Counted from the first letter of the stretch, positions 45,335-54,420 are shown. The stretch is 64,000 nt of DNA from Clostridia bacterium (GCA_017534305.1 JAFWCU010000001.1:124001-188000), one strand, 5' to 3'. Notes: generated by a model from the sequence alone, not told the origin. Program-made: numbers and translations.

Positions 45335-46318
45335 ATGGCAAATATATTTTATACGAATTCATTTCCGTATCTAGGATATATTTTTGCATTACTTAGTGTT
45401 TTACCTCATATATTGATATGTTCAATATTTAAACCAAATTACAAGAAAGTTAAGTTTTCTACTTTAGATAGAAATGAAAAAATATTTGAAACTGTTAAAA
45501 ATATATTATATGTAATAAATCTAATTATTTTAGTAGTAATAAATAACAAATTAAATATCGTTAATGTTAATGTACTATTTGGCATTGCTTTGTTTTTTAT
45601 TGTTATATATTATGAAATGTTTTTTAGATATGTTTTTAAAGGTAAACAACAAAAGATATTATATAAAAGGTTTATGTATGTACGTATTCCATTATATATA
45701 GCAATGTCATTTTCAAATCTATTTTTTGCAATTTGGTCTAAAAATATAGTGTATATTATTGCTGCAATAATATTTGCGATAGTAAACATATATGTTGAAA
45801 ACAGAAAATATATGAAGTATTTTACAGAGTATAGAGAGCTTTATGGCAAAAACAAGAAAAAGACAGGAAAGAAAATGCTAAAAGACGCTATACAACCTAA
45901 AGGATTAAAATATATTACATGTGCAGTTATTATATATAATCCTAAAACACAAAAATTTTTAATGCAAAAAAGAACTAAAGATAAGGGTGGAAAATGGGCT
46001 ACAACTTCTGGTCATCCAATTTATGGACAAACAAGTGTAGAAGGTATGCAAACAGAAATTAAAGAAGAGATTGGACTAGACGTAAATGTTGATGAATTAG
46101 AATTTGTAGACACAATAGAAAGAAAAGAAAAATATGTAGATTTATATTATCTTGAAGGAGATTATTCACTTGATAGTATCATTATGCAAAAAGATGAAGT
46201 AGATGATGTTAAATGGATGTCTAGAAGGGAAATAGAAAATTTACATAGTGCAAATAAATACAAAGAAACACATTATAATTATTTTATTGAAGTTGTTAAA
46301 TTTAAAAAGATAAAGTAA
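45335..46318 (+). CDS. Membrane protein fused to a NUDIX hydrolase domain
   Basis: 327 residues from ATG 45335 (AAAGGAG upstream). Residues 1-165 contain about five membrane helices and a basic loop (YRELYGKNKKKTGKK); residues about 185-325 form a NUDIX domain. The NUDIX box is GQTSVEGMQTEIKEEIG: the metal-binding E residues of xxEExG are present, but the usual Arg of REUxEE is Thr. The domain is most like the isopentenyl-diphosphate isomerase/ADP-ribose branch (MQKRTKDKGGKWATTSGH). A membrane-tethered NUDIX enzyme acting on a nucleotide or lipid-linked diphosphate is inferred. A TATAAT at 45308-45313 may be its -10 box. Confidence 0.78.
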   Translation: MANIFYTNSFPYLGYIFALLSVLPHILICSIFKPNYKKVKFSTLDRNEKIFETVKNILYVINLIILVVINNKLNIVNVNVLFGIALFFIVIYYEMFFRYVFKGKQQKILYKRFMYVRIPLYIAMSFSNLFFAIWSKNIVYIIAAIIFAIVNIYVENRKYMKYFTEYRELYGKNKKKTGKKMLKDAIQPKGLKYITCAVIIYNPKTQKFLMQKRTKDKGGKWATTSGHPIYGQTSVEGMQTEIKEEIGLDVNVDELEFVDTIERKEKYVDLYYLEGDYSLDSIIMQKDEVDDVKWMSRREIENLHSANKYKETHYNYFIEVVKFKKIK

Positions 46319-46330
46319 AGGAGGAAGAAT

Positions 46331-47077
46331 ATGGAAATAAACAACAAAGAGTTAATTGAATTAATTAACAAAATGAAAGAGGAAAAAACACCAGAATCTC
46401 AAAATAAAGTAATAGGTCAAGTATTAAAATCTAAATTTTTATGTCCTGTTGTACTTGCTGATGCACCTAAAGGTGGAGGTAAAGTACAAATAACAAAAGA
46501 TACAAAAATTCAGTTTTCTATTATTAAAACAACTGATGAAAGAAGCTTTTTAATAGCTTTTACATCAGATGAAGAAGTAAATAAATGGCAAAAAGAAAAG
46601 ATGCAACAATCTATTGTATATACATTTGAAGACTATGCAAAAATTGTTACTGAAAATGAAAATCTTCATGGATTTATCATAGATCCAAAAGGTGCAAATC
46701 TTGTATTTACAGAAGATATGATAAAACAAATTAAAACAAGTATTACAAAAGTTGAAACATTAGAACCAGATACAGAGGTTCAAATTGCGGCCCCTAAAGA
46801 ATATCCTGAAGAGCTACTTTCAAAACTTCAAGATACATTAAGAAATTATACTGAAGTAAAAAAAGCATATTTATTACTTATGAAAAAAGGAGAAGAGGTA
46901 AGTTACATTTTAATTCTTGACGCTTCTGGTAAAGAACAAGAATTATTTAATACAATTGCATCTAGTGTAATACCTTTCTTAGATGGTATGTCACTTAATA
47001 TGGCACCTCTTGCTACAGACTTTGGAAACCAAATAAGTCAAAGATTTGAGCCAATATATATAGCAGTCGAAGAATAA
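46331..47077 (+). CDS. SseB family protein
   Basis: 248 residues, soluble. The N-terminal SseB-like domain has LCPVVLADAPKG and IQFSIIKTTDERSFLIAFTSDEE plus GFIIDPKGANLVFT; the C-terminal part (VQIAAPKEYPEELLSKLQDTL ... AYLLLMKKGEEVSYILILD) matches the SseB C-terminal domain. E. coli SseB alters serine sensitivity; the biochemical role is unknown. It follows the NUDIX gene by 12 bases with GGAGGA, so they form an operon. Confidence 0.85.
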   Translation: MEINNKELIELINKMKEEKTPESQNKVIGQVLKSKFLCPVVLADAPKGGGKVQITKDTKIQFSIIKTTDERSFLIAFTSDEEVNKWQKEKMQQSIVYTFEDYAKIVTENENLHGFIIDPKGANLVFTEDMIKQIKTSITKVETLEPDTEVQIAAPKEYPEELLSKLQDTLRNYTEVKKAYLLLMKKGEEVSYILILDASGKEQELFNTIASSVIPFLDGMSLNMAPLATDFGNQISQRFEPIYIAVEE

Positions 47078-47080
47078 AAA

Positions 47081-47109
47081 AGAAGATGGAGTAAAATCCA
47101 TCTTTTTTA
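47081..47109. terminator. Bidirectional terminator between convergent genes
   Basis: 8-bp stem AAGATGGA/TCCATCTT, flanked by A run on the left and T run on the right, so it serves sseB and the minus-strand regulator. Confidence 0.88.
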
Positions 47110-47144
47110 TTTTGTTTATATATAATATATTACATTATTATTCT

Positions 47145-47774
47145 TTAATATTTCAATGTTACTTTGTTTCCGTCTCTGGATATAAATCCTTCTTCTTGAA
47201 GAGATTTTAATTCTCTCATCATAGCACTTCTGTCTACACTTAAATAGTCTGCAAGATCGGTATAAGATAGAGGTATTAAAAATGTTCTAGACATTCCAGC
47301 CTTTGTAAGAGTAGTAAAATATGTTTGAAGTTTTTCTCTTATACTTCTTTTTGTTAATAGTTCTATTCTAATGTTTTGAGCCATCGTTTTGTTTAATACT
47401 AGTTTTAGGAGAGAGCTATTTAATACTTCGTGGAATCTACAGCCTCTTGTACATTTTTCTGTAATTTCGTCATAGATGAAATATACAACTTCACATTTAG
47501 ATTTGGCTATTACAAATAGTTCATTATTTGTTGTAACAGGGAAGAATATTTCTCCAAAAACTTCGCCCTCTTTGAGGGTTTCAACTATAGTTTTGTTTCC
47601 GTTTACATCATAACGAACAAGGTCAGCGCTTCCAATTTTTAATATACAAACTTGGTTTCTGTTTTTAATGTATGAAGTTATTGTATCACCTTTTTGAAAT
47701 ATTTTTGTTTGAGCTTTTGCACAACTATTTTGTAATTGTTGTGTAAACTCATGTATGTTAAAATCGCTGTACAA
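47145..47774 (-). CDS. Crp/Fnr family transcription regulator
   Basis: 209 residues on the minus strand. Start at TTG 47774: AAGGAGG lies 8 bases before it, and longer frames put this site inside the gene. The N-terminal half is a cyclic-nucleotide-binding-like beta-roll (IFQKGDTITSYIKNRNQVCIL, LKEGEVFGEIFF). The C-terminal winged helix has PLSYTDLADYLSVDRSAMMRELKSLQEEGFI. Several cysteines (NSC, VCI, KCE, EKCTRGC) could hold an Fe-S cluster or sense redox state, but the spacing is not that of E. coli FNR. It is divergent from nrdD, whose promoter carries a Crp/Fnr-geometry palindrome, so it is the likely activator there. Confidence 0.88.
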   Translation of the reverse strand: MYSDFNIHEFTQQLQNSCAKAQTKIFQKGDTITSYIKNRNQVCILKIGSADLVRYDVNGNKTIVETLKEGEVFGEIFFPVTTNNELFVIAKSKCEVVYFIYDEITEKCTRGCRFHEVLNSSLLKLVLNKTMAQNIRIELLTKRSIREKLQTYFTTLTKAGMSRTFLIPLSYTDLADYLSVDRSAMMRELKSLQEEGFISRDGNKVTLKY

Positions 47775-47917
47775 TCTCAACCCCTCCTTATTGGACATCA
47801 TTATACTATAATTTTTTGAAAAAATAAATACTATTTTTTGTAATAAAAATGATATAAATTTTAAAACCCTTGTGCAGTCTAGCTTTCCGTTCGACAAAAA
47901 AATAAAAAAATATCTTT

Positions 47918-47933
47918 TGTTGCATTTGCAACA
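47918..47933. promoter_or_regulatory. Palindromic operator upstream of nrdD
   Basis: TGTTGCATTTGCAACA, a near-perfect palindrome with the 5-6-5 layout of Crp/Fnr sites (TGTTG-N6-CAACA). The -10 box TATAAT lies at 47954-47959, 20 bases after it, and there is no good -35 box. The centre falls near -40.5 relative to the predicted transcript start, the place where Crp/Fnr proteins activate. The same element, with the same spacing, stands before the second nrdD gene. Confidence 0.8.
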
Positions 47934-47994
47934 GATTTAATTTTTTTTGAATGTATAATTAGAAGTGTAAAAGATCAAGAGGAGGAATTGTAAA

Positions 47995-50187
47995 ATGAAA
48001 GTAATAAAAAGAGATGGAAGAGTTGTAGATTATGATAGAGAAAAAATATCTGTTGCAATTCAAAAAGCAAATAAAGAAGTAAAACCAAAAGAAAGAGCGT
48101 CTAAAGAAGACATTAAAGCTGTTATTGAGTATATTGAGGACTTAGACAAAAAAAGAATGCTAGTTGAGGATATACAAGATATTATTGAAGAACAATTAAT
48201 GGAGCTAGGAAAATATGAACTAGCCAAAAAATATATAGTATATAGATATACTAGAGCATTAGTTAGAAAATCTAATACTACTGACCAAACTATTAAAGAA
48301 TTAATAGAGGGAACAAACGAGTATTGGAATAGCGAAAACTCTAACAAAAATGCTACAGTTATAACTACACAAAGAGATTATCTTGCAGGTATAACTAGTA
48401 CAGATATAACAAGAAGATTTTTACTACCTGAAGATATAGTTAAAGCACATGATGAAGGAATAATTCACTTCCATGATGCAGACTATTTTGCACAAAATGC
48501 ACTTCACAATTGTGAGTTAATAAACTTGGATGATATGTTACAAAATGGAACTATCATAAATGGTGTAATGATTGAAAAACCACACAGATTTATTACTGCT
48601 GCAACAATTGCAACTCAAATTATACTTGCAGTTTCTTCTTCAAGTTATGGTGGTGCTACAGTTTCACTTTCACACTTAGCTCCATTTGTACGTGCAAGTT
48701 ATGAAAAATATTACAAAAAATATAAAGATAGAAAATTCTCAGATGAGGATGCTAAAAAATATGCAGAGCAAGATACTAAAAAAGAAGTTGAAGATGGTGT
48801 TCAAACATTTAACTATCAAGTAAACTCAATGACAAATACTAATGGTCAAGCACCTTTCTTATCTGTTGCTATGTATCTTGGAGAAACAGATGAATACAAA
48901 AAAGAACTTGCTATGATTATAGAAGAATTCTTAAATCAAAGAATTCAAGGATTTAAAAATGAAAAAGGTGTATACATTACTCCTGCTTTCCCAAAACTAC
49001 TTTATGTTTTAGAGGAAGATAACATTCATGAAAACAGCAAATTCTGGTATTTAACAAAACTAGCTGCTAAATGTACAGCTAAGAGAATGGTTCCAGACTA
49101 CATTTCAGAAAAAATGATGAAAAAATTAAAGAAAAATGAAATGGGAGATGGAGAATGTTATCCATGTATGGGATGTAGATCTTTCTTAACTCCAGATAGA
49201 ACAATGAGTCTTGGAAACATAGCTAAAGCTAAAAACTATGTTGAAGGTAAAGGTAAATACTATGGTAGATTTAACCAAGGTGTTGTTACTATTAACCTAC
49301 CAGATGTTGCACTTTCTTCTGATGGAGATATGGATAAATTCTGGAAAATCTTTGATGAAAGACTAGAACTATGTCACAGAGCATTACAATTAAGACATAA
49401 TAGACTTGCTGGTGTAACATCAGATGTTGCTCCAATACTATGGCAACATGGAGCTTTAGCAAGATTAGATAAGGGAGAACCAATTAAAGAATTATTATTA
49501 CATGGTTACTCTACTATATCTTTAGGATATGCAGGTCTTTATGAATGTGTTAAATTTATGACTGGACATTCACATACAGACAATGGTGAAGGAAAAGACT
49601 TTGGTCTTGCAGTAATGCAACATTTAAATGATAAATGTAAAGAATGGAAAGCTGCTGAAGATATAGACTACTCAGTATATGGAACACCAATTGAGTCAAC
49701 TACATATAAATTTGCTAAATGTCTACAAAAGAGATTTGGTAAAGTTGAAGGAATTACAGATAGAGGATATATTACAAACTCTTATCACGTTCCTGTATTT
49801 GAAGAAATTGATGCATTTACTAAGTTAGCACTTGAATCTGAATTCCAACAATTAAGCCCAGGTGGAGCAATTTCTTATATTGAAACTCCAAACCTACAAA
49901 ACAACCTAGAAGCAGTAATTGATGTTATTAAATTCATTTACGATAACATTATGTATGCAGAATTAAATACAAAATCTGACTATTGTCAACAATGTGGTTT
50001 TGATGGAGAAATATTAATAGATGAAAACCTTGAATGGTACTGTCCAAACTGTGGTAATAGAAACCATGATACTTTAAACGTTGCAAGAAGAACTTGTGGT
50101 TACATTGGAAGTAACTTCTGGAATAAAGGAAGAACTCAAGAAATTAAAGAAAGAGTTCTACATATAGATAATAAAGAGGCTAAATAA
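47995..50187 (+). CDS. nrdD: Anaerobic (class III) ribonucleoside-triphosphate reductase
   Basis: 730 residues, normal length. ATP-cone at 1-90 (VIKRDGRVVDYDREKISVAI), then the ten-stranded barrel with C173 (HNCELIN) and the thiyl-radical cysteine C394 in CMGCRSFL, a C-terminal zinc site (YCQQCGFDG ... WYCPNCGNR) and the glycyl-radical loop RRTCGYIGSNFW with the radical glycine at G702. It reduces ribonucleotides to deoxyribonucleotides without oxygen. The activase nrdG overlaps its stop codon by one base. Start ATG 47995 after AGAGGAGG. Regulated, very probably, by the upstream Crp/Fnr-type site. Confidence 0.97.
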   Translation: MKVIKRDGRVVDYDREKISVAIQKANKEVKPKERASKEDIKAVIEYIEDLDKKRMLVEDIQDIIEEQLMELGKYELAKKYIVYRYTRALVRKSNTTDQTIKELIEGTNEYWNSENSNKNATVITTQRDYLAGITSTDITRRFLLPEDIVKAHDEGIIHFHDADYFAQNALHNCELINLDDMLQNGTIINGVMIEKPHRFITAATIATQIILAVSSSSYGGATVSLSHLAPFVRASYEKYYKKYKDRKFSDEDAKKYAEQDTKKEVEDGVQTFNYQVNSMTNTNGQAPFLSVAMYLGETDEYKKELAMIIEEFLNQRIQGFKNEKGVYITPAFPKLLYVLEEDNIHENSKFWYLTKLAAKCTAKRMVPDYISEKMMKKLKKNEMGDGECYPCMGCRSFLTPDRTMSLGNIAKAKNYVEGKGKYYGRFNQGVVTINLPDVALSSDGDMDKFWKIFDERLELCHRALQLRHNRLAGVTSDVAPILWQHGALARLDKGEPIKELLLHGYSTISLGYAGLYECVKFMTGHSHTDNGEGKDFGLAVMQHLNDKCKEWKAAEDIDYSVYGTPIESTTYKFAKCLQKRFGKVEGITDRGYITNSYHVPVFEEIDAFTKLALESEFQQLSPGGAISYIETPNLQNNLEAVIDVIKFIYDNIMYAELNTKSDYCQQCGFDGEILIDENLEWYCPNCGNRNHDTLNVARRTCGYIGSNFWNKGRTQEIKERVLHIDNKEAK

Positions 50188-50702
50188 TGAGATACCATTT
50201 AGTTAGAAAAATGGATATTTCCAATGGCCCTGGAGTTAGAGTTTCAGTATTTATGCAAGGATGTGAATTCCATTGCAAGAATTGTTTTAATCCAGAAACT
50301 TGGTGTTTTGATGGTGGTCAAGAGTTTACAGATGAAAAAATAGATGAAGTAATGAAGCTTTGTGCGCCATCTCACATCAAAGGATTATCTATTCTTGGTG
50401 GTGAACCAATGCATCCAAGAAACATTGAAGCTACAACTAAACTTGCAAAGAAATTTAAAGAATTATATCCAGATAAAAATATTTGGAGTTGGACAGGTTT
50501 TAAAATGGATGAAGATTTAAAAGGTAAAGAAGTGCTAAACTATATAGATGTACTTGTAGATGGTCAATATGTAGATGAATTACATGATCCTACACTTAAA
50601 TGGAGAGGTTCTTCTAACCAAAGAGTAATAGATGTTCAAAAATCATTAAAAGAAAACAAAGTTGTATTACTTGATGGACAAAATTCACATTTTAGTATAT
50701 AA
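50187..50702 (+). CDS. nrdG: Class III ribonucleotide reductase activating protein (radical SAM)
   Basis: 171 residues. The radical-SAM [4Fe-4S] motif is CEFHCKNC (C26, C30, C33), here with CxxxCxxC spacing, preceded by NGPGVRVSVFMQG. GGEPMHPRN and WSWTGF follow as in NrdG. It makes the glycyl radical on NrdD using SAM. The ATG shares its first base with the last base of the nrdD stop (TAATG), so translation is coupled. A strong terminator follows. Confidence 0.95.
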   Translation: MRYHLVRKMDISNGPGVRVSVFMQGCEFHCKNCFNPETWCFDGGQEFTDEKIDEVMKLCAPSHIKGLSILGGEPMHPRNIEATTKLAKKFKELYPDKNIWSWTGFKMDEDLKGKEVLNYIDVLVDGQYVDELHDPTLKWRGSSNQRVIDVQKSLKENKVVLLDGQNSHFSI

Positions 50703-50707
50703 AAACA

Positions 50708-50743
50708 AATAACAACTGGATATAATTCTAGTTGTTATTTTTT
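50708..50743 (+). terminator. nrdDG terminator
   Basis: 10-bp stem AATAACAACT/AGTTGTTATT with 12-base loop, six T. Confidence 0.88.
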
Positions 50744-50826
50744 GTTAATCTTAAAATTTTTATTATTATAATTATTATTAATAATACAAGTAATTATACA
50801 TACTAAATTTACATATTTATTTTCTG

Positions 50827-50842
50827 TGTTGCATATGCAACA
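50827..50842. promoter_or_regulatory. Palindromic operator upstream of the nrdD paralogue
   Basis: TGTTGCATATGCAACA, a perfect 16-bp palindrome. The -10 box TATAAT is at 50863-50868, again exactly 20 bases downstream, and the flank CAGATTT is shared with the nrdD site. No good -35 box, as expected for an activator-dependent promoter. Confidence 0.85.
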
Positions 50843-50911
50843 GATTTTTAACAAAATTGAAATATAATATAATTGTATGAGTGTAAATTCATACATAGGG
50901 GGAAGATATAG

Positions 50912-52870
50912 ATGAAGGTAATCAAGAGAGACGGAAGAATAGTTGAATACGATAGTGAAAAGATATCTATAGCTATACAAAAAGCAAATAAAGAGGTTAA
51001 GGGTGAGCAAAAAGCTTCTCTTGATGATATTAAAGGAATCATAGATTATATTGAAGACTTAGATAAAAAACGTATCTTAGTTGAAGATATACAAGATATA
51101 ATAGAACAAAAGCTGATGGAAATTGGTAAGTTTGAACTTGCAAAAAAGTATATTGTATATAGATATACTAGAGCATTAGTTAGAAAAGCAAATACTACAG
51201 ATGAATCAATTTTAGGCTTGATTAGAAATGAAAATAAGGAAGTATATGAGGAAAACTTAAATGATAATTTAATGCTTGCCTCAACTCAAAGAAACTATAT
51301 TGCAGGTGAAGTATCAAGAGATTTAACTCGTAGAATACTTCTACCAGAAAAAATATCTAAAGCACATGAAGAAGGTATATTATATTTTCATAATGCAGAT
51401 TATTTTGTTCAACCAATATTTAATTGCAGTTTAATAAATATTGGAGATATGCTAGATAATGGAACTGTAATGAATGGTAAAATGATTGAAACACCAAAAA
51501 GTTTTTTAAGTGCATGTTTAGTTACTACTCAAATAATTGAAGCTGTTGCATGTAATCAATATGGTGGACAGTCTGTAGATTTAATACATCTTGGAAAATA
51601 TTTAAGATATTCTCATGATAAATTTGAAAAAGAGTTAAGAAAAGAATATGGAAAGAAACTATCAGATGAAATGATTGAAGGAATAGTTTCTATGCGTATA
51701 AAATATGAACTGGCATCAGGTATTCAAACAATTCAGTATCAAATTAATACATTGATGACTACTAGTGGTCAATCTCCATTTGTAACTTTATTCTTACATT
51801 TAGATAAAGATGATCCATATATAAAAGAAAATGCAATGATTATTGAAGAAGTATTAAAACAAAGAATTAAAGGAATAAAAGATGAAAAAGGAGAATTTGT
51901 TACTCCAGTTTATCCTAAACTTGTATATGTTTTAGATGAATTTAATAATCTTACTGGTGGTGATTATGATTACTTAACAGAGCTTGCTGTTAAATGCTCA
52001 ATTAATAGAACATATCCAGATTACATTTCTGCAAAGAAAATGAGAGAAAATTACAAAGGTTATGTATTTTCGCCAATGGGTTCAAGAAACTTTTTATCTC
52101 CATATAAAGATAGTAATGGAAATTATAAATGGGAAGGAAGATTTAATCAAGGTGTTGTTAGTATTAACCTTCCTCAAGTAGCTCTTGCTGCAGATAAAGA
52201 TGAAAATAGATTCTTTGAAGAACTAGATAGAAGACTTGAAATATGCTTTGAAGCATTAATGTGTAGACATTATGCACTACTTGGAACTACATCAGATATT
52301 TCACCGGTACATTGGCAATATGGTGCAATTTCAAGACTTGCTAAAGGAGAAAAAATAGATTCACTTCTTAAGAATGGATATTCAACTCTATCTTTAGGAT
52401 ATATAGGTATATATGAAACAACAAAACTAATTAAAGGTGTTTCTCAAGTAGAAAAAGAAGGTCATGATTTTGCAATTAAACTAATGAAAAGGTTAAAAGA
52501 GACTGTAGAAAAATGGAAAGATCAAACAGGAATTGCTTTTACCTTATACGGAACTCCTGCAAAAAGTTTGTGCTATAGATTTGCAAGAATAGATAAAGAA
52601 CTATTTGGTAATATTTCTGGAATAACAGATAAAGGGTATTATACTAATTCTTATCATATTGATGCAGATGAGCATATGAGTATTAAAGATAAATTGTTAT
52701 TTGAAGCAGAATTTCAAAATTTATCTTTAGGTGGTGCTATTGCAAATATAGATATTAAAGAGCAAGATGAAGAAAAATACAAAGATTTAATTAAATTCAT
52801 ATATGAAAATATTCAATATGCTGAATTTAATAATGACGAAAAACAATCAAATGTTAATGAGAAATTTTAA
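50912..52870 (+). CDS. Degenerate NrdD paralogue lacking the glycyl-radical domain
   Basis: 652 residues, similar to nrdD along its length. The ATP-cone is kept (VIKRDGRIVEYDSEKISIAI), as is the first active-site cysteine (C172, FNCSLIN) and the overall barrel. Two key features are gone: the thiyl-radical cysteine of MGCR is serine (S391 in PMGSRNFL), and the protein ends before the zinc site and glycyl-radical loop, finishing FNNDEKQSNVNEKF. It cannot be a reductase by the known mechanism. The frame is intact and under the same palindromic operator as nrdD, so it looks selected. A regulatory subunit or nucleotide-sensing partner of NrdD is possible. Ribosome binding site GGGGGAAG. Confidence 0.9.
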   Translation: MKVIKRDGRIVEYDSEKISIAIQKANKEVKGEQKASLDDIKGIIDYIEDLDKKRILVEDIQDIIEQKLMEIGKFELAKKYIVYRYTRALVRKANTTDESILGLIRNENKEVYEENLNDNLMLASTQRNYIAGEVSRDLTRRILLPEKISKAHEEGILYFHNADYFVQPIFNCSLINIGDMLDNGTVMNGKMIETPKSFLSACLVTTQIIEAVACNQYGGQSVDLIHLGKYLRYSHDKFEKELRKEYGKKLSDEMIEGIVSMRIKYELASGIQTIQYQINTLMTTSGQSPFVTLFLHLDKDDPYIKENAMIIEEVLKQRIKGIKDEKGEFVTPVYPKLVYVLDEFNNLTGGDYDYLTELAVKCSINRTYPDYISAKKMRENYKGYVFSPMGSRNFLSPYKDSNGNYKWEGRFNQGVVSINLPQVALAADKDENRFFEELDRRLEICFEALMCRHYALLGTTSDISPVHWQYGAISRLAKGEKIDSLLKNGYSTLSLGYIGIYETTKLIKGVSQVEKEGHDFAIKLMKRLKETVEKWKDQTGIAFTLYGTPAKSLCYRFARIDKELFGNISGITDKGYYTNSYHIDADEHMSIKDKLLFEAEFQNLSLGGAIANIDIKEQDEEKYKDLIKFIYENIQYAEFNNDEKQSNVNEKF

Positions 52871-52872
52871 TG

Positions 52873-52902
52873 AGTAAGTGAGGAATTTTTTCCTCACTTA
52901 TT
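52873..52902 (+). terminator. Hairpin after the NrdD paralogue
   Basis: 12-bp stem AGTAAGTGAGGA/TCCTCACTTATT (one wobble) but only TTCTTG after it, so termination may be weak. Confidence 0.55.
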
Positions 52903-52957
52903 CTTGAATAATTATTATCAATAATATAAAATTTTATATTGGAAGGTGAAAAAAATA

Positions 52958-53785
52958 ATGAATATTTATCCAAAAACATGTAGAAATTTTGTTGGCATAG
53001 AAACTTTAATGCCATTTATTAAAAAATATGGTGGAGTAGAACTTCAATTTTTTGATGAAACTAAAGGACAAATTCTTGCTCCTTTTGAGTTTAAAAGCAG
53101 AATAGATGCTCTTGTTGAAATGGTGCCTGAATTGAAGGAAGTTACAATTCATCCGCCACTTAGTCATTATGATATTGAACAGGTAATAGCAAAAGATATT
53201 AATATATTAAAGAGGCAATTTGAAGAATTAGTTGAAATATCTAATAAGCACAATATAAAAGTTAATATGGTTTACCATACAATGATAGATTTTGATTATC
53301 ATAAAGCTGTAACGTTAGATAAGCTTAGAGAATTATTAAAAATACTAGAAGGATCTAATGTTAAAATAGTTTTAGAAAATATTTTTATGTTTATGGAGAA
53401 GAAATGTACAGTATACCAAATTGCTGAGGCTTTAAATCATCCTAACCTATTTTGTTGTTTTGATATTTGTCATTTACATTGTAGAGCAAACATTGTAAAG
53501 AAGGATGTATTAGAATATGCAAGAGAGTATTTAGATAAAGATTTATGCAAGAAGTATACTTACCAAGTACATTTTTCATATACTGGAAATAATGATGGAT
53601 ATGTAGATAAGAAAACACATGGTATTGGACATATAAATGTTGAAGATTTAAGAAAAGACTATGAAATTTTAAAAGAGTTTAATATGACAGATTGTAATAT
53701 TATTACTGAAGTTGCAGAAGATGATTATTCTTCACGTAAAGACCAGTTTAAGGAACTAGTGATGCTTGAAATGGTAGCAAATTAA
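52958..53785 (+). CDS. TIM-barrel protein of the sugar isomerase / AP endonuclease-2 superfamily
   Basis: 275 residues from ATG 52958. The fold is suggested by VTIHPPLSHYD, VNMVYHTMIDFDYH, VKIVLENIFMF (metal-binding Glu), LFCCFDICHLHC (metal-binding Asp/His), YTYQVHFSYTG and a final ITEVAEDD; these are positions of metal ligands in xylose-isomerase-like barrels. Substrate unknown. GGAAGGTG serves as ribosome binding site and overlaps an alternative GTG start at 52946. Single gene between two hairpins. Confidence 0.75.
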   Translation: MNIYPKTCRNFVGIETLMPFIKKYGGVELQFFDETKGQILAPFEFKSRIDALVEMVPELKEVTIHPPLSHYDIEQVIAKDINILKRQFEELVEISNKHNIKVNMVYHTMIDFDYHKAVTLDKLRELLKILEGSNVKIVLENIFMFMEKKCTVYQIAEALNHPNLFCCFDICHLHCRANIVKKDVLEYAREYLDKDLCKKYTYQVHFSYTGNNDGYVDKKTHGIGHINVEDLRKDYEILKEFNMTDCNIITEVAEDDYSSRKDQFKELVMLEMVAN

Positions 53786-53789
53786 AAAT

Positions 53790-53818
53790 AGAACAGTTTA
53801 TACTGTTCTTCTTTTCTT
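53790..53818 (+). terminator. Terminator of the TIM-barrel gene
   Basis: Perfect 8-bp stem AGAACAGT/ACTGTTCT, TTAT loop, then TCTTTTCTTT. Confidence 0.78.
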
Positions 53819-53875
53819 TATTGTTTTATAACTACTTTTGTGATATTATAATAATATCTTTTAAGGAGAATTAAA

Positions 53876-54409
53876 ATGAGTATTGAATATGAGGTACGTA
53901 TACTTGAAGTAGATGATAAAGCTTTAATTGAAAGATTAGAAAAGCTTGGTGCAAAACATATTGGAAATTTTGAACAAAAAAGATATGTTTTTGATACCGT
54001 CCCAAAAGTTGAGTCTAAATGGATTAGACTTCGTACAAATGGAAAAACATCTACACTTACATATAAGTCTGTAGAAAAAGCAACTATAGATGGTACACAA
54101 GAAATTGAAGTTGAAGTTTCAGATTTTGAAAAAACAAGAGAACTTCTTGAAGCTTGTGGTATAAAACATAGAGGATATCAAGAAAACAGAAGAAATCAAT
54201 ATGTTTTAGATGATGTTGAAATAGATATAGATTCTTGGCCTATGATTCCAACATATGTTGAAATTGAAGGAAAAGATGAACAAAGTGTAATGAAAATGGT
54301 AGACAAGCTTGAATTAGATAAATCTAAGCTTACTGCACTAGATGTTATGAGTGTATATGATCAAATTTATCACATAGATATGAATAAAATTAAACATTTA
54401 AAATTTTAG
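53876..54409 (+). CDS. CYTH domain protein (class IV adenylate cyclase / triphosphatase-like)
   Basis: 177 residues, a single CYTH domain. The start IEYEVRILEVD corresponds to the ExExK motif (here ExExR), then KWIRLRTNGKTSTLTYKS, QEIEVEVSDFEKTRELL, and DVEIDIDSWPMIPTYVEIEG with the acidic metal-binding positions of the tunnel. CYTH proteins hydrolyse triphosphates or make cAMP; the class IV cyclase annotation is by similarity only. The next gene, pheA, follows by 11 bases in the same operon with no evident functional link. Confidence 0.85.
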   Translation: MSIEYEVRILEVDDKALIERLEKLGAKHIGNFEQKRYVFDTVPKVESKWIRLRTNGKTSTLTYKSVEKATIDGTQEIEVEVSDFEKTRELLEACGIKHRGYQENRRNQYVLDDVEIDIDSWPMIPTYVEIEGKDEQSVMKMVDKLELDKSKLTALDVMSVYDQIYHIDMNKIKHLKF

Positions 54410-54420
54410 GAGGGGTTATA

